Source: Bacteroidota bacterium (GTDB taxonomy: Bacteria; Bacteroidota; Bacteroidia; UKL13-3). Taken from it: a stretch of DNA of 64,000 bases. Under the pieces are notes generated by a model, which was given only the letters and a program-made list of their open reading frames with translations, did no database searches and was not told where the DNA came from. Shown piece after piece: positions 52,600 to 63,600 of the stretch. The stretch spans positions 62,001 to 126,000 of the forward strand of contig JAUXUD010000022.1 of assembly GCA_030680835.1 (NCBI GenBank). Direction: 5' to 3'. Within the stretch, counting starts at the first letter, position 1. Each line of letters begins with the position of its first letter. The translations under genes were made by a program, and so were the position numbers.

Positions 52600-52618
52600 C
52601 CTATTGTGCCTATGTGTT
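52600..52618. repeat. 19-bp copy of the 48.3-kb element end
   Basis: CTATTGTGCCTATGTGTTT is identical to 48300-48318, the right arm of the MITE-like element. It lies between convergent genes and has no inverted partner nearby, so it is a solo end or relic. Confidence 0.75.
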
Positions 52619-52649
52619 TTAAAAAATATTTCGCTCGTACAGGCAATTT

Positions 52650-53672
52650 TTACTGGCAGGGCAATACCACCTCAGTTAACCACTTAGCGGTATCTTTTTC
52701 GATAATGGGATCGGTAACATAAAACTCCATGGGTGCACCGCTTGCATTCAGGTTGTTTTTTGCCAGGTATTCAAACCCTGGGCCATAAACTTTGCCAATA
52801 TTCATATAATCACCATAATATTGAATTACCAAAGCTTGGGTTGCCAATTTGCTGCCCGGTTTTATTTGGGCATTTTCAACGATGGGTTGCTTTACCGGAA
52901 TACAAATTTCAATGTCAAATAAATCACCGCTTGCCGAGTAGTTTATCGAAAAGGGATTCCCTGCCTGCTCCACTCCCTGCTTTTTCATTTCGGCCATTAA
53001 TAATCCAATATAGGTTCCAAATTTTTGAGATATTTCTGCACCCTTTAATTTTTCACGAATGCCCACATAATAAAATGCCGGCCATTCTTTTATTTCCGAC
53101 TCAAAGCCTGCAATGGTTTGTATGGGTTCATTTTCAACAATTTCTTTTATGTTTTTCAAACCTTTTTCATAATTAGGACCCACAAACCGATCCATCATCA
53201 GGCACATCATTTTCCATAAAGGTTTCATCAGTACAGGAATTCCCTTGCCTTCAGTATCCATCGACCAGGTAACTTTTATCCCCGAATCACCCGGTTCAAT
53301 TATTATATCTGAATAGGAATATCCCATCCCCTTATATTGCATTTCAGTACGTATTTTCTGGTTTGTAACCGCCTCAATAATTGTAAGCGTTCCTTCACCT
53401 ACCTCATCCACCTTACTTTTCCATGAATAAGCAGCCCCTGTTCCTTCAGTGATATCATTATATGATTTTAGTGCTGTGGTGTCCATTTTATTCCAGGGGC
53501 CCCAAAGGTCCCAATTCCTGAAATTGTTCACGAGTTTATAAACCTGCTCAGGTTTTGCTTTCATAACCAATGACCGCTGTGTATGAAATTTTGATGGAAG
53601 GAAAAAAGAAATAATAAGAAGCAAAAGGGTAATACTGACTATTGTTATGAGGATAATTTTTAATATTTTCAT
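52650..53672 (-). CDS. SRPBCC and GyrI-like effector-binding fusion protein
   Basis: This 340-residue protein has an N-terminal membrane anchor (ILKIILITIVSITLLLLIISFF). Residues ~30-170 are an SRPBCC/polyketide-cyclase-like START domain (SLVMKAKPEQVYKLVNNFRNWDLWGPWNKMDTTALKSYN...YSWKSKVDEVGEGTLTI). Residues ~180-340 are a GyrI-like/AraC effector-binding domain (FYYVGIREKLKGAEISQKFGTYIGLL...CIPVKQ...ALVIQYYGDYMNIG). Both folds hold small hydrophobic molecules, so ligand binding or sequestration is plausible. The combination is seen in other Bacteroidota. Single gene, convergent with the MBL gene. Confidence 0.85.
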   Translation of the reverse strand: MKILKIILITIVSITLLLLIISFFLPSKFHTQRSLVMKAKPEQVYKLVNNFRNWDLWGPWNKMDTTALKSYNDITEGTGAAYSWKSKVDEVGEGTLTIIEAVTNQKIRTEMQYKGMGYSYSDIIIEPGDSGIKVTWSMDTEGKGIPVLMKPLWKMMCLMMDRFVGPNYEKGLKNIKEIVENEPIQTIAGFESEIKEWPAFYYVGIREKLKGAEISQKFGTYIGLLMAEMKKQGVEQAGNPFSINYSASGDLFDIEICIPVKQPIVENAQIKPGSKLATQALVIQYYGDYMNIGKVYGPGFEYLAKNNLNASGAPMEFYVTDPIIEKDTAKWLTEVVLPCQ

Positions 53673-53718
53673 AAAACTTGTTTTTAGGTTTTGCCTGCGA
53701 AGGTAAAATTTTACTTAA

Positions 53719-54552
53719 TTAATTTCTGTCAAATTGCAATTCAACTGCACACCAGTTGTTTAATATCTCTTTGCGCTTTATGGATAACCCATGGCTGCCG
53801 GCTTCATTGAGTATATCTTTTAAATCCTGCTCATAAAAACCACTTATTAATAACCGACTGTCGTGTTTCAATTTTTTACTTAAAGGCAAAAAACTTTGAA
53901 TCAATATATTTTTATTGATATTGGCTAGAATAATATCAAATTTATAATCGGGTACATTCCTTAAATCCCCTTTTACAAATTCAATATTTTTAATCTGGTT
54001 CAATGCTGCATTTTCAAAAATGTTTTCGGCAGCCCATGCATCAATATCATTGGCAAATATATGTTTTGATCCCAGTTTGGATGCAAGAATTGCGAGTATG
54101 CCCGATCCGCTGCCATAGTCAAAAACTTCTTTCCCGCTAAACTCAGTTTCAAGCATTAATTTCATAATCAGAAATGTTGTTTCATGATGCCCGGTACCAA
54201 AAGATGTTTTCGGTTGAATGGTTAAAACATAAGGATAGCTTTTTTCAACTTTATGAAAAGGTGCTTTTATCAAGAGCTTTTCGCCAACAACTACCGGTTC
54301 AAAATTACTTTCCCACAAGGCATTCCAGTTTTGTTGGGGCATTATTTTTTTTAAAACCTGTTCGTGTTTAATATGATAGCGTTCAAATATTTCATTGCTT
54401 GTTGTTTCGTTAAATTCCAATTCAGGTAAATAGGCTTCAAACCCTGTATCCGTTTCCAAAAACCCTTCAAATCCAATATCACCCAGTTCGGCAATCAATA
54501 GTTCATTCATTTCAGGTTCACAGTTTATAGTAAGTAAAATATAATTATTCAT
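53719..54552 (-). CDS. prmA: Ribosomal protein L11 methyltransferase
   Basis: PrmA trimethylates L11 using SAM. This 277-residue protein has the N-terminal substrate-binding domain (1-~110, ELGDIGFEGFLETDTGFEAYL; WNALWESNFEPVVVGEKLLIKAPFH), the FGTGHHETTFLIMKLM block, motif I VFDYGSGSGILAILASKLG, the acidic loop NDIDAWAAENIFENA, and DIILANINKNILI, the NPPY-equivalent LANI of PrmA. Length is typical for Bacteroidota. Only 29 bp separate its start from the divergent sensor kinase gene. Confidence 0.95.
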   Translation of the reverse strand: MNNYILLTINCEPEMNELLIAELGDIGFEGFLETDTGFEAYLPELEFNETTSNEIFERYHIKHEQVLKKIMPQQNWNALWESNFEPVVVGEKLLIKAPFHKVEKSYPYVLTIQPKTSFGTGHHETTFLIMKLMLETEFSGKEVFDYGSGSGILAILASKLGSKHIFANDIDAWAAENIFENAALNQIKNIEFVKGDLRNVPDYKFDIILANINKNILIQSFLPLSKKLKHDSRLLISGFYEQDLKDILNEAGSHGLSIKRKEILNNWCAVELQFDRN

Positions 54553-54581
54553 TTATATTTGGTTTAATTTTCAAAGATAGT

Positions 54582-57569
54582 GTGATTCATAAATTATTAT
54601 TAGCTCTTGTTTTATTTTGCCTGCGCATTACGGCAATTGCACAACCCATGCTCTTTGAACATATTAATGAAAAGCAGGGCCTGTCACAAAACTCCGTTCA
54701 TTCGGCTGCAATGGATGCACAAGGTTATTTATGGCTGGGAACCGATGACGGGTTAAACAGGTTTGATGGTTACACATTTGATGTTTACCGTACAGATGAG
54801 AAAAATCCAAAATCGATACTTCCCGGTAAAATAATGCATGTTAGCTGCCGGCAAAATATCCTGGCTTTATTAACCGAAAATGGAATCAGCACTTTCAATA
54901 CCCGAACTTTTGAAGCCACCAATTTCCTATTCCCTAAAAAACTTGTTAAACCCAGATTGATATTTGATCTGACCACTTTGATTTTAGTTGGGGCGGATAA
55001 CGGATTGTTTTTGCTGAATCCTGCAAATGGCGAATTCAGTCAAACCCAAATTACGGATCCTGTTACCGGTTTTGCCAACATGAAACAGGGAGTTATTGCC
55101 ATTGGGGCATCAAGTGGTTTGTATTTATTTTATCCGTTTAATAAAAGAACGGTACCCTTGATTTACAGTCCAGCCTTTTATATCATGGATATTGCTGCGG
55201 GAAAAAATATGCAGCTGCATTGGGTTGAATCTAATGGAACTGTTTTTTCGGGTAAGATTTCAGGACAAAAAATGGCAATAACCCGTAAAATTGAATTGCC
55301 TGAATTAAACAAATGTAATGGCATTATTGAATATGAAAACAATCTCATCATCGGAACCCCGAACGGACTCTTAAAATTAAACAGTAACGGTGAAAAATTG
55401 AATATTGTATTTAATGAGGATGAACCTTTTTCACTTTCCAACAACCGGGTATTATGTGTTTATGCCGACGACAATAAAAATTTATGGGTTGGAACAGCCT
55501 CAGGCGGTATTAATAAATATCATCCGTACCGGTTTAAATTTCCGTGCATCGGACCCGGAATTTCGAACAGATATAATCAAATGAAAGACATTACGGCGTT
55601 TTCTCAGACTCAAGCGGGAACTATATTATTTTCAAATGCAGCAGGTGCAATAGGATTGTTTAACATACAAACCGGTAAACTTTTAGACTACAATCAAATT
55701 AATTTGGTTGTAAACAGTATTATACCCACAAATAAAGACAGTTCACTTTTTTTGATTGGAACTACCAAAGGACTGTATAGTTATTCCCTTAAAGAAAAAT
55801 CAATAAAAAAACTGAATACGGTAAATCTGGTTAAACCTTTTATAATGGATGTAAAATCCATAATTCCTTTTTATAATAATCAATACTGGGCAGCTGGTGG
55901 AGATGGTCTGTTTTTATTTGATTTGAAGGAAGAAAAAACAATTGCTTATTATGGTGTGGGCAATTCACGATTGGGAAGCAATAATATCAGAAACATTTTA
56001 CTCAATAAACCTGATGAGCTTCTCCTGGCCAGTTCTGCAGGCCTTTATCGTTTAAACCTGAAAACCCAATTAATTTCGCAGCTAAAAATTACCCAAGAGA
56101 AAAAAGAACCTTTTATTTCGCAATTAAAAAAAGATAAAACGGGAAATATCTGGATCGGGACTTTAAATCAGGGAGTATTTAAAATAAACATAAATAACAG
56201 CATAGAAAAAATTAATACTTATAATGGTTTGCCCAATAATAATATTTATGGAATACTACCTGTTAACGAAAAAAACGAAGTCTGGTTTAGTACCAATGCG
56301 GGTATCTGCAGGTATCGCTTAAATGGAAATATCATAAATAATTACGATATTTATGATGGTTTGCAGGGCAATGAATTTATTGAATCGTCGCAGCTCATCA
56401 CCAAAGAAGGTACACTTATTTTTGGAGGAACCAATGGCTTCAATTACTTTAATCCGGATGCAATAAAAAATGATGAGGGAAGCTGTAAAGTAGTGATTAA
56501 AAAATTACTGGTTTTTAATAAAGAAATCCCCATTTCCCAATATTATAATTTTGACTATCAAAAAAATTACCTGACAATAGAATTTGTTGCACTTGATTTC
56601 AATCTTTCGGGGAATAATCAATATTACTATAAAATGGAAGGGCTGCAAAGTGATTGGACAGAATCGGGAAACAGAAGGTTTGCAAGTTTTGGACAATTAC
56701 AAGCCGGCAATTATGTTTTTAAGGTAAAGGCCACGAATGGGGATGGGAAACTCAGTTCGAAGGAAGCTGAATTACGGTTTTCAATAATACCTCCATTTTG
56801 GCTCACCTGGTGGTTTCGAATTGGATTTATATTATTGATTGCAGGTGGGATCGCTTTATTTATTTATTTAAGGGTTAAACTGGTAATTGAAGAAGAACAG
56901 GAAAAAACCAAAAACAACAAAATGATGGCAGAGCTTGAATTAAAAGCATTGAGGGCACAAATGAATCCGCATTTTATATTTAATTCCCTAAATTCAATAC
57001 AGGATTTTGTTTTGAATAATGAAGGAGCGCAGGCCGCCAAATACCTGAGTAAATTTGCCAAACTCATGCGCATGATTCTGGATATTTCGGAACAAACATT
57101 TGTAAATATTCATCAAAAAATTGTGTTTTTAAAACTCTATGTTGAACTCGAGGCGCTGCGAATGAATAATAATTTTAGTTACCGGTTTGAAATTGAAGAA
57201 GCGTTTGAAACGGAGGGTCAGATACCCACCTTGTTGGTTCAGCCACATATTGAAAATGCAATATGGCACGGACTGCAATATAAACAAGGTGAGAAAATTT
57301 TGATTATAAGAATTAAAAAACTGTCGGAAGATATCCTGTTATGTGAGGTGGAAGATAATGGCATTGGAAGAGAGGCAGGTTTATCCATTCAAAAAAATAA
57401 AACCTTTTTGCACCAGTCAAAAGGCATCCGAATAACCGAAGATCGGATGAAAATTTTAAAGAGAACTTTTGGCCAAAGTCCAAAAATTGAAATCATTGAT
57501 TTAAAAGATAAAAATAATGTAGCTTGCGGTACCAAAGTGCTTATACAAATCCCGGTTATAAATGGCTAA
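54582..57569 (+). CDS. Two-component regulator propeller / LytS-type sensor histidine kinase
   Basis: This 995-residue kinase starts at GTG 54582, the only start that keeps its signal peptide (IHKLLLALVLFCLRITAIAQ). Residues ~20-640 are the beta-propeller 'reg_prop' repeats (LSQNSVHSAAMDAQGYLWLGTDDGLNRFDGYTF, LCVYADDNKNLWVGTASGGINKY, QLKKDKTGNIWIGTLNQGVFKI). About 645-735 is the Y_Y_Y domain (LTIEFVALDFNLSGNNQYYYKMEGLQSDWTE). One membrane helix follows (WWFRIGFILLIAGGIALFIYL), then a His_kinase domain with ALRAQMNPHFIFNSLNSIQDF and an HATPase with QPHIENAIWHGL and VEDNGIGREAG. It overlaps its response regulator by 8 bp. The propeller suggests sensing an extracytoplasmic glycan or peptide; ligand unknown. 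Confidence 0.94.
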   Translation: MIHKLLLALVLFCLRITAIAQPMLFEHINEKQGLSQNSVHSAAMDAQGYLWLGTDDGLNRFDGYTFDVYRTDEKNPKSILPGKIMHVSCRQNILALLTENGISTFNTRTFEATNFLFPKKLVKPRLIFDLTTLILVGADNGLFLLNPANGEFSQTQITDPVTGFANMKQGVIAIGASSGLYLFYPFNKRTVPLIYSPAFYIMDIAAGKNMQLHWVESNGTVFSGKISGQKMAITRKIELPELNKCNGIIEYENNLIIGTPNGLLKLNSNGEKLNIVFNEDEPFSLSNNRVLCVYADDNKNLWVGTASGGINKYHPYRFKFPCIGPGISNRYNQMKDITAFSQTQAGTILFSNAAGAIGLFNIQTGKLLDYNQINLVVNSIIPTNKDSSLFLIGTTKGLYSYSLKEKSIKKLNTVNLVKPFIMDVKSIIPFYNNQYWAAGGDGLFLFDLKEEKTIAYYGVGNSRLGSNNIRNILLNKPDELLLASSAGLYRLNLKTQLISQLKITQEKKEPFISQLKKDKTGNIWIGTLNQGVFKININNSIEKINTYNGLPNNNIYGILPVNEKNEVWFSTNAGICRYRLNGNIINNYDIYDGLQGNEFIESSQLITKEGTLIFGGTNGFNYFNPDAIKNDEGSCKVVIKKLLVFNKEIPISQYYNFDYQKNYLTIEFVALDFNLSGNNQYYYKMEGLQSDWTESGNRRFASFGQLQAGNYVFKVKATNGDGKLSSKEAELRFSIIPPFWLTWWFRIGFILLIAGGIALFIYLRVKLVIEEEQEKTKNNKMMAELELKALRAQMNPHFIFNSLNSIQDFVLNNEGAQAAKYLSKFAKLMRMILDISEQTFVNIHQKIVFLKLYVELEALRMNNNFSYRFEIEEAFETEGQIPTLLVQPHIENAIWHGLQYKQGEKILIIRIKKLSEDILLCEVEDNGIGREAGLSIQKNKTFLHQSKGIRITEDRMKILKRTFGQSPKIEIIDLKDKNNVACGTKVLIQIPVING

Positions 57570-58338
57570 TGAGTTAAAAACAATTATCGTTGAAGATGAA
57601 TTACGGGGTAGAAATGCACTGAAAGCATTGTTGATGGCAAATACTTCGGTAAAGTTTATTGGAGAGGCCTCAAATGTTGATGAAGCCAAGGTGCTTATTG
57701 AAAACAGTGAACCCGATCTGGTGCTTTTGGATATTGAAATGCCTTATAAAAATGGGTTTGATTTACTTGCAGAACTTCCTAACCGTAAATTTGATGTGAT
57801 TTTTACTACTGCTTATGATACTTACGCAATTAAAGCGATTAAGTTCAGCGCCATGGATTATTTACTAAAACCCATTGATCCGGAAGAATTATTTGTGGCC
57901 ATTGAAAAAACAATAGAAAAAAGATCTAAGAACGACTATAGGCCTCAAAATCAAATAGATAACTTATTAGAAAATTTAAGGACGATAAATTTACAAAATT
58001 TAAAATTATCTTTGCCTACGTCTGATGGTTCATTGTTTTTTTCGATTGATGAAATTATCAGATTTGAGTCGGATGCAAATTATACACGTTTTTTTATTTT
58101 AAATGAACAAAAGCCTATACTTGTATCGAAAAATTTAAAAGACTTTGACGATTTGTTGCAGGATTATGGATTTTGCAGGGTACATCACTCCAGAGTGATT
58201 AACCTCAGGTACATAAAAAAATATATTAAGGGTGATGGGGGAATTGCGGTAATGGTTGATGGTTCGGAGGTAGAAATTTCAAGAAGAAAGAAGGAAATTT
58301 TTCTAAAAATGTTAGAAAATTTTGCCAGTTTCAGCTAA
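57562..58338 (+). CDS. LytTR-family response regulator
   Basis: This 258-residue regulator starts with ATG inside the end of the kinase gene (8-bp overlap), so translation is coupled and the two form a cognate pair. Residues 1-125 are a receiver: VEDELRGRNALKALL, phosphoacceptor Asp57 in LVLLDIEMPYKNGFDLL, TTAYDTYAIKAIKFSAMDYLLKPIDPEEL. Residues ~150-255 are the LytTR DNA-binding domain (LKLSLPTSDGSLFFSIDEIIRFESDANYTRFFI, FCRVHHSRVINLRYIKKYIKGDGGIAVMVDGSEVEISRRKK). It is expected to activate genes with imperfect direct-repeat sites; none are identified here. Confidence 0.95.
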   Translation: MANELKTIIVEDELRGRNALKALLMANTSVKFIGEASNVDEAKVLIENSEPDLVLLDIEMPYKNGFDLLAELPNRKFDVIFTTAYDTYAIKAIKFSAMDYLLKPIDPEELFVAIEKTIEKRSKNDYRPQNQIDNLLENLRTINLQNLKLSLPTSDGSLFFSIDEIIRFESDANYTRFFILNEQKPILVSKNLKDFDDLLQDYGFCRVHHSRVINLRYIKKYIKGDGGIAVMVDGSEVEISRRKKEIFLKMLENFASFS

Positions 58339-58654
58339 ATTCCTACCAGATATACATCCAAACCCGCCAGTTATTTGTTTTCGTGTTCAGCAGGTAGTTT
58401 TTAGTGCACTTTTGTATTGCATATGAAAGCCAAAAAAATTGCCTTGATTTCTTTTGTTATGATAACCTTGATACTGGTTCTTTTTGAACTCATCAGTCGT
58501 TAACAAAAAAACCCGCTGACGCCTAAATGATTGCCCCAACCCACCCTCGAAAAGCTTGCTATGGTTTCACCATAGCTTGAGTAAAGGTTGGACCGGGGCC
58601 GCGTAAGCGGCCTTTGGTTCGTAATAAAGTCTGGGTTTTTGGTGGTTTTATAGA
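58339..58654. other. Convergent intergenic region with two hairpins
   Basis: Hairpin A: GCTATGGT-TTC-ACCATAGC (58558-58576), an 8-bp perfect stem. Hairpin B: GGCCGC-GTAA-GCGGCC (58597-58612), 6 bp, with outer ACC/GGT pairs. They sit between the convergent LytTR and ABC-F genes and may end both transcripts, although neither has a strong T-run. No gene is supported here. Confidence 0.6.
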
Positions 58655-60289
<1,635 letters not shown>

Positions 60290-60365
60290 TTATTTTTTTT
60301 AAGGGCTGCAAAGGTAAGGTAAATAATTGGGTTTTTGATAGTTGATTCATTGATTGTTAATTATT

Positions 60366-60390
60366 GAGACGCGATAAATTGCGTCTCTAC
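60366..60390 (-). repeat. REP-like hairpin, family 3, with GTAG
   Basis: GAGACGC-GATAAATT-GCGTCTC followed by TAC gives, on the minus strand, GTAG directly joined to AGACGC and its complement. The stem sequence is unrelated to the two other REP families in the window but the GTAG foot is shared. Confidence 0.75.
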
Positions 60391-60402
60391 TTGTTTAACA
60401 AG

Positions 60403-60524
60403 GCGGGCTGCTTAGGGTGTTCTCTGGCAAGGCATGCCGGGCAAAAAAAGCGCAGTGTACATTATGTACACGAGCATTTTTTTGCCCGGCATAACGCCGC
60501 CAGAGGACACCCTATGCAGCCCGC
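60403..60524. repeat. 122-bp compound palindrome
   Basis: Paired segments from outside in: GCGGGCTGC/GCAGCCCGC (60403-60411 with 60516-60524), AGGGTGT/ACACCCT (60414-60420 with 60507-60513), CTCTGGC/GCCAGAG (60422-60428 with 60499-60505), a perfect 16-bp ATGCCGGGCAAAAAAA pair (60434-60449 with 60477-60492), and an apical GTGTACA-TTA-TGTACAC (60455-60471). It is clearly richer in GC than its surroundings and lies just downstream of the RND gene's terminator. Confidence 0.9.
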
Positions 60525-60555
60525 AAAAAAAACGGGGCCGATTTCTCGGACCCCG
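60525..60555 (-). terminator. Intrinsic terminator for the RND permease gene
   Basis: Read on the minus strand, CGGGGTCCGA-GAAA-TCGGCCCCG (one bulged base) is followed by eight T (60532-60525). It is about 50 bp beyond the RND stop. A second stem, ATTGCAC/GTGCAAT (60574-60580 with 60593-60599), lies between it and the stop codon. Confidence 0.8.
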
Positions 60556-60604
60556 CTTTAGCCTATGAAACAAATTGCACTTCTACCCCTAGGTGCAATT
60601 ATCT

Positions 60605-63600
60605 TTATAACGCTTGCTCTTGTTTTTTTATTACAGGCAAGCCAAGTCGTTTTTTCAAATTGTTTGACAAAAGTAACATAACCGGAACTAATATCAAAGT
60701 TAAAAATGTTGCAAAACTTAAACCAAAAATCATCGTCCAGCTCAACGGCCCCCAAAAAGCCACATTATCGCCGCCAAAATGAATATGTGGATTTAATTCG
60801 CTGAACAAAGATACAAAATTTATATTTAATCCAACAGCTAATGGAATTAATCCTAAAATAGTTGCAGAAGCAGTTAAAATTACCGGGGTCATCCGGGTCT
60901 TACCTGCCTCTATTATAGCCTCTTTCAGCTCCATTCCCTGCTCAAGTAATAAATCTGTAAATTCTACTAAGAGTATGCCATTTCTTACCACAATTCCCAT
61001 TAAAGCAATAATTCCTACCCCCGACATTACGATTGAAAAATCTACTTTAAAAATTGAAATTCCCAAAAGTACCCCGATGAAACTGAAAAATATCTCTACA
61101 AATATGATAATTGGCTTTGAGATGGAGTTAAATTGTATTACCAGTACCACCATAATTAAGCCAATTGCAATAAATAAGGCTTTAACCAGAAATGCACCGG
61201 TTTCTGCTTGTTTTTCCTGCTCGCCGGTCATGCTTACCATTACGCCCTGCGGCAACGGATATTGTGCAACTGCTTTTTGGATTTTTGCAACAATTTCATT
61301 TGCATTATATCCACTTAACACATTTGAAGAAACCGTAACCAGTCTTTTTTGATTTTTGCGCTTAATGCCCCCAAAAGTATTGCCGTACGAAATTTTGGCA
61401 ACCGATGATAAAGGGATCTGGCGGATATTGCCGCCCATGTTCATATCCCGGTAAGTTATCTTTAGGTTCATTACTGCATTGATATTATTTCTCTGATCAA
61501 AATTATATCGCAGTTGAATCGGATAGTCATCATTTGCATCTTTAAATTTTGATACTTCTGTGCCAAAAATAGCTGAACGCAATTCGCCTCCGATAACGGC
61601 TGTAGAAATGCCTTCCCGGTTTGCCCGTTCCCGGTCTATTTCCACTACAATTTCGGGCTTATTGGTTTGCAAATCCGATTTTAACTCCTCAATTCCTGGT
61701 ATTCCCAATGAATCCAAATAACGTTTCAAGTCTTTTGAAGTGACTGTTAACTGTTCAAACTCATCACCGGTAATTTCAATATTAACCGGCTTTCCGGTTG
61801 GAGGTCCGCCTTGCTCCTGTTCAACGGTAATTTCGGCACCCGGAATTCCCTTTACCACACTTCTGATTTTATCCAGGTATTCAATAGTCGACACTCCGTT
61901 TCTATCTCCAAAGGGTACAAAAGCAACGGTAACTTTGCCCAAATGCGGACTAATACTCATGTCGAAACTGGTTGGATTTCCTGCCCCAACAGCTACATTG
62001 GAAATAACGGATTCAACCAATTTGTTGCTATCACCAATCACCTTAAAAATACGGTCTTCAATAATATGGGTTATTGAATCGGTATACACCTGATCGGTAC
62101 CGATGGGTAATGAAATATAAGTATAAATAAAATTGGGATCGCTTTTGGGGAAAAACACCACTTTGGGACTTCTCACTGTGGTGAGGAAAATGGAAAAAAT
62201 AAATAAACAAAATGTTGCCACTAAAAACCAAACCGGACGATTTTTATCCAGCACCCAATTTAACATTTTCTTATATCTTTCCTGGAATGCCGGCCAGGTT
62301 TTTTCCTGAAACTTCAGAATAATTCCCTGCAGAACAAAGCGGTTGAGGCAATATAAACCATAGAAAGTTAATACCAGGTTTCCAAAACCCCAGTTTTTGC
62401 CAAGATAAGAGAGTAAAATCACCGCGCCAAAAACGATTGAAGTTATTTTAAACCTCTTTGTAATTTTACTTTTTTGATCCTCTTCGGGATTGTGAGGTTT
62501 CATAAAGTCAACTGCAAAAACCGGATTTATAATATAGGCTACAACCAGTGAAGCCGTTAAAGTTACGATTAAAGTTACGGGTAAAAAGAACATGAATTTA
62601 CCAATTACACCACCCCAAAATGCCAAAGGAATAAAAGGTGCAAGTGTGGTAAGTGTTCCTGAAAGTACCGGTAAAAAAACTTCGCCCGCCGCATGTTTTG
62701 CTGCTTTAACAATAGGCACCTTTCCATTATCATATATTCTGTGTGTATTCTCAATAACAACGATGGCATCGTCAACCACTATACCCAAAGCCAATAGGAA
62801 TGAGAACAACACAATCATGTTCAGGGTAAAACCCAAAACCGGCATAATCATAAAAGCAATAAACATGGATAATGGAACCGACATGGCCACAAAAAGCGCA
62901 TTGGTAGTTCCCATAAAAAACATGAGGATAAAAGTTACCAGGATAAATCCGATAATAATGGTATTAATCAAATCATCCAGTGTAACTTTGGTTTTGTCAG
63001 ACTGATCACCCGTAATGGTAACTTTTAAACCCAAAGGAAAATGTTTTTCCTTCATCTCTTTGGTAATGGCTTCAATTTTATCGGAAGCATCAATCAGGTT
63101 TTGTCCGCTCTTTTTAATTATATTTAAAGTCACCACATTTTCATGATCCAACCTTGCATAACTTTCTTTTTCCTTGAAACCATCTTTTACCGTTGCAATA
63201 TCTTTTAAATAAACAGTAGCACCACTGCTCGAACGAATGATGATATCTCCTATTTTTCTGGCATCGGTATATTGTCCGATTACACTTACCGACCGCTTTA
63301 CTCCGTTCATTTTAATGAGTCCGCCACTGATGGTCATGTTTTCATATTTAACTGCATTGGTAATATCACCCATGGTAATATCGGCTATCTGCATCTTGTA
63401 CATGTCCACATCAATCTGTAATTCGCGGTCGAGTGCGCCCACAATATCACAACGGGTAATTTCTTTTAGGCCTTCGATCCGGTCTTTTAAATTATCGGCA
63501 TACACTTTTAATTTATCCAAAGGATAATCGCCCGAAATATGCACATTCATAATAGGCATTTGCGATATGTCGATATCTATAACTTCGGGTTCGCGGGTAA

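Larger units (their letters stand above)
60290..60604. other. Structured intergenic region, no gene
   Basis: The 315-bp spacer between the RND and ABC-F genes (both minus strand) is filled with a family-3 REP-like hairpin, the 122-bp compound palindrome and two terminator-type stems listed separately. No ORF is supported. Confidence 0.8.

Noticed and set aside
58422-58503. Small hydrophobic reading (KKIALISFVMITLILVLFELISR) after an ATG
   Set aside because: By coordinates the ATG and the stop differ by 82 bases, so they are not in the same frame; the hydrophobic frame meets a TGA just upstream. It depends on the length of an A-run, so a one-base error would revive it as a 26-residue membrane peptide.
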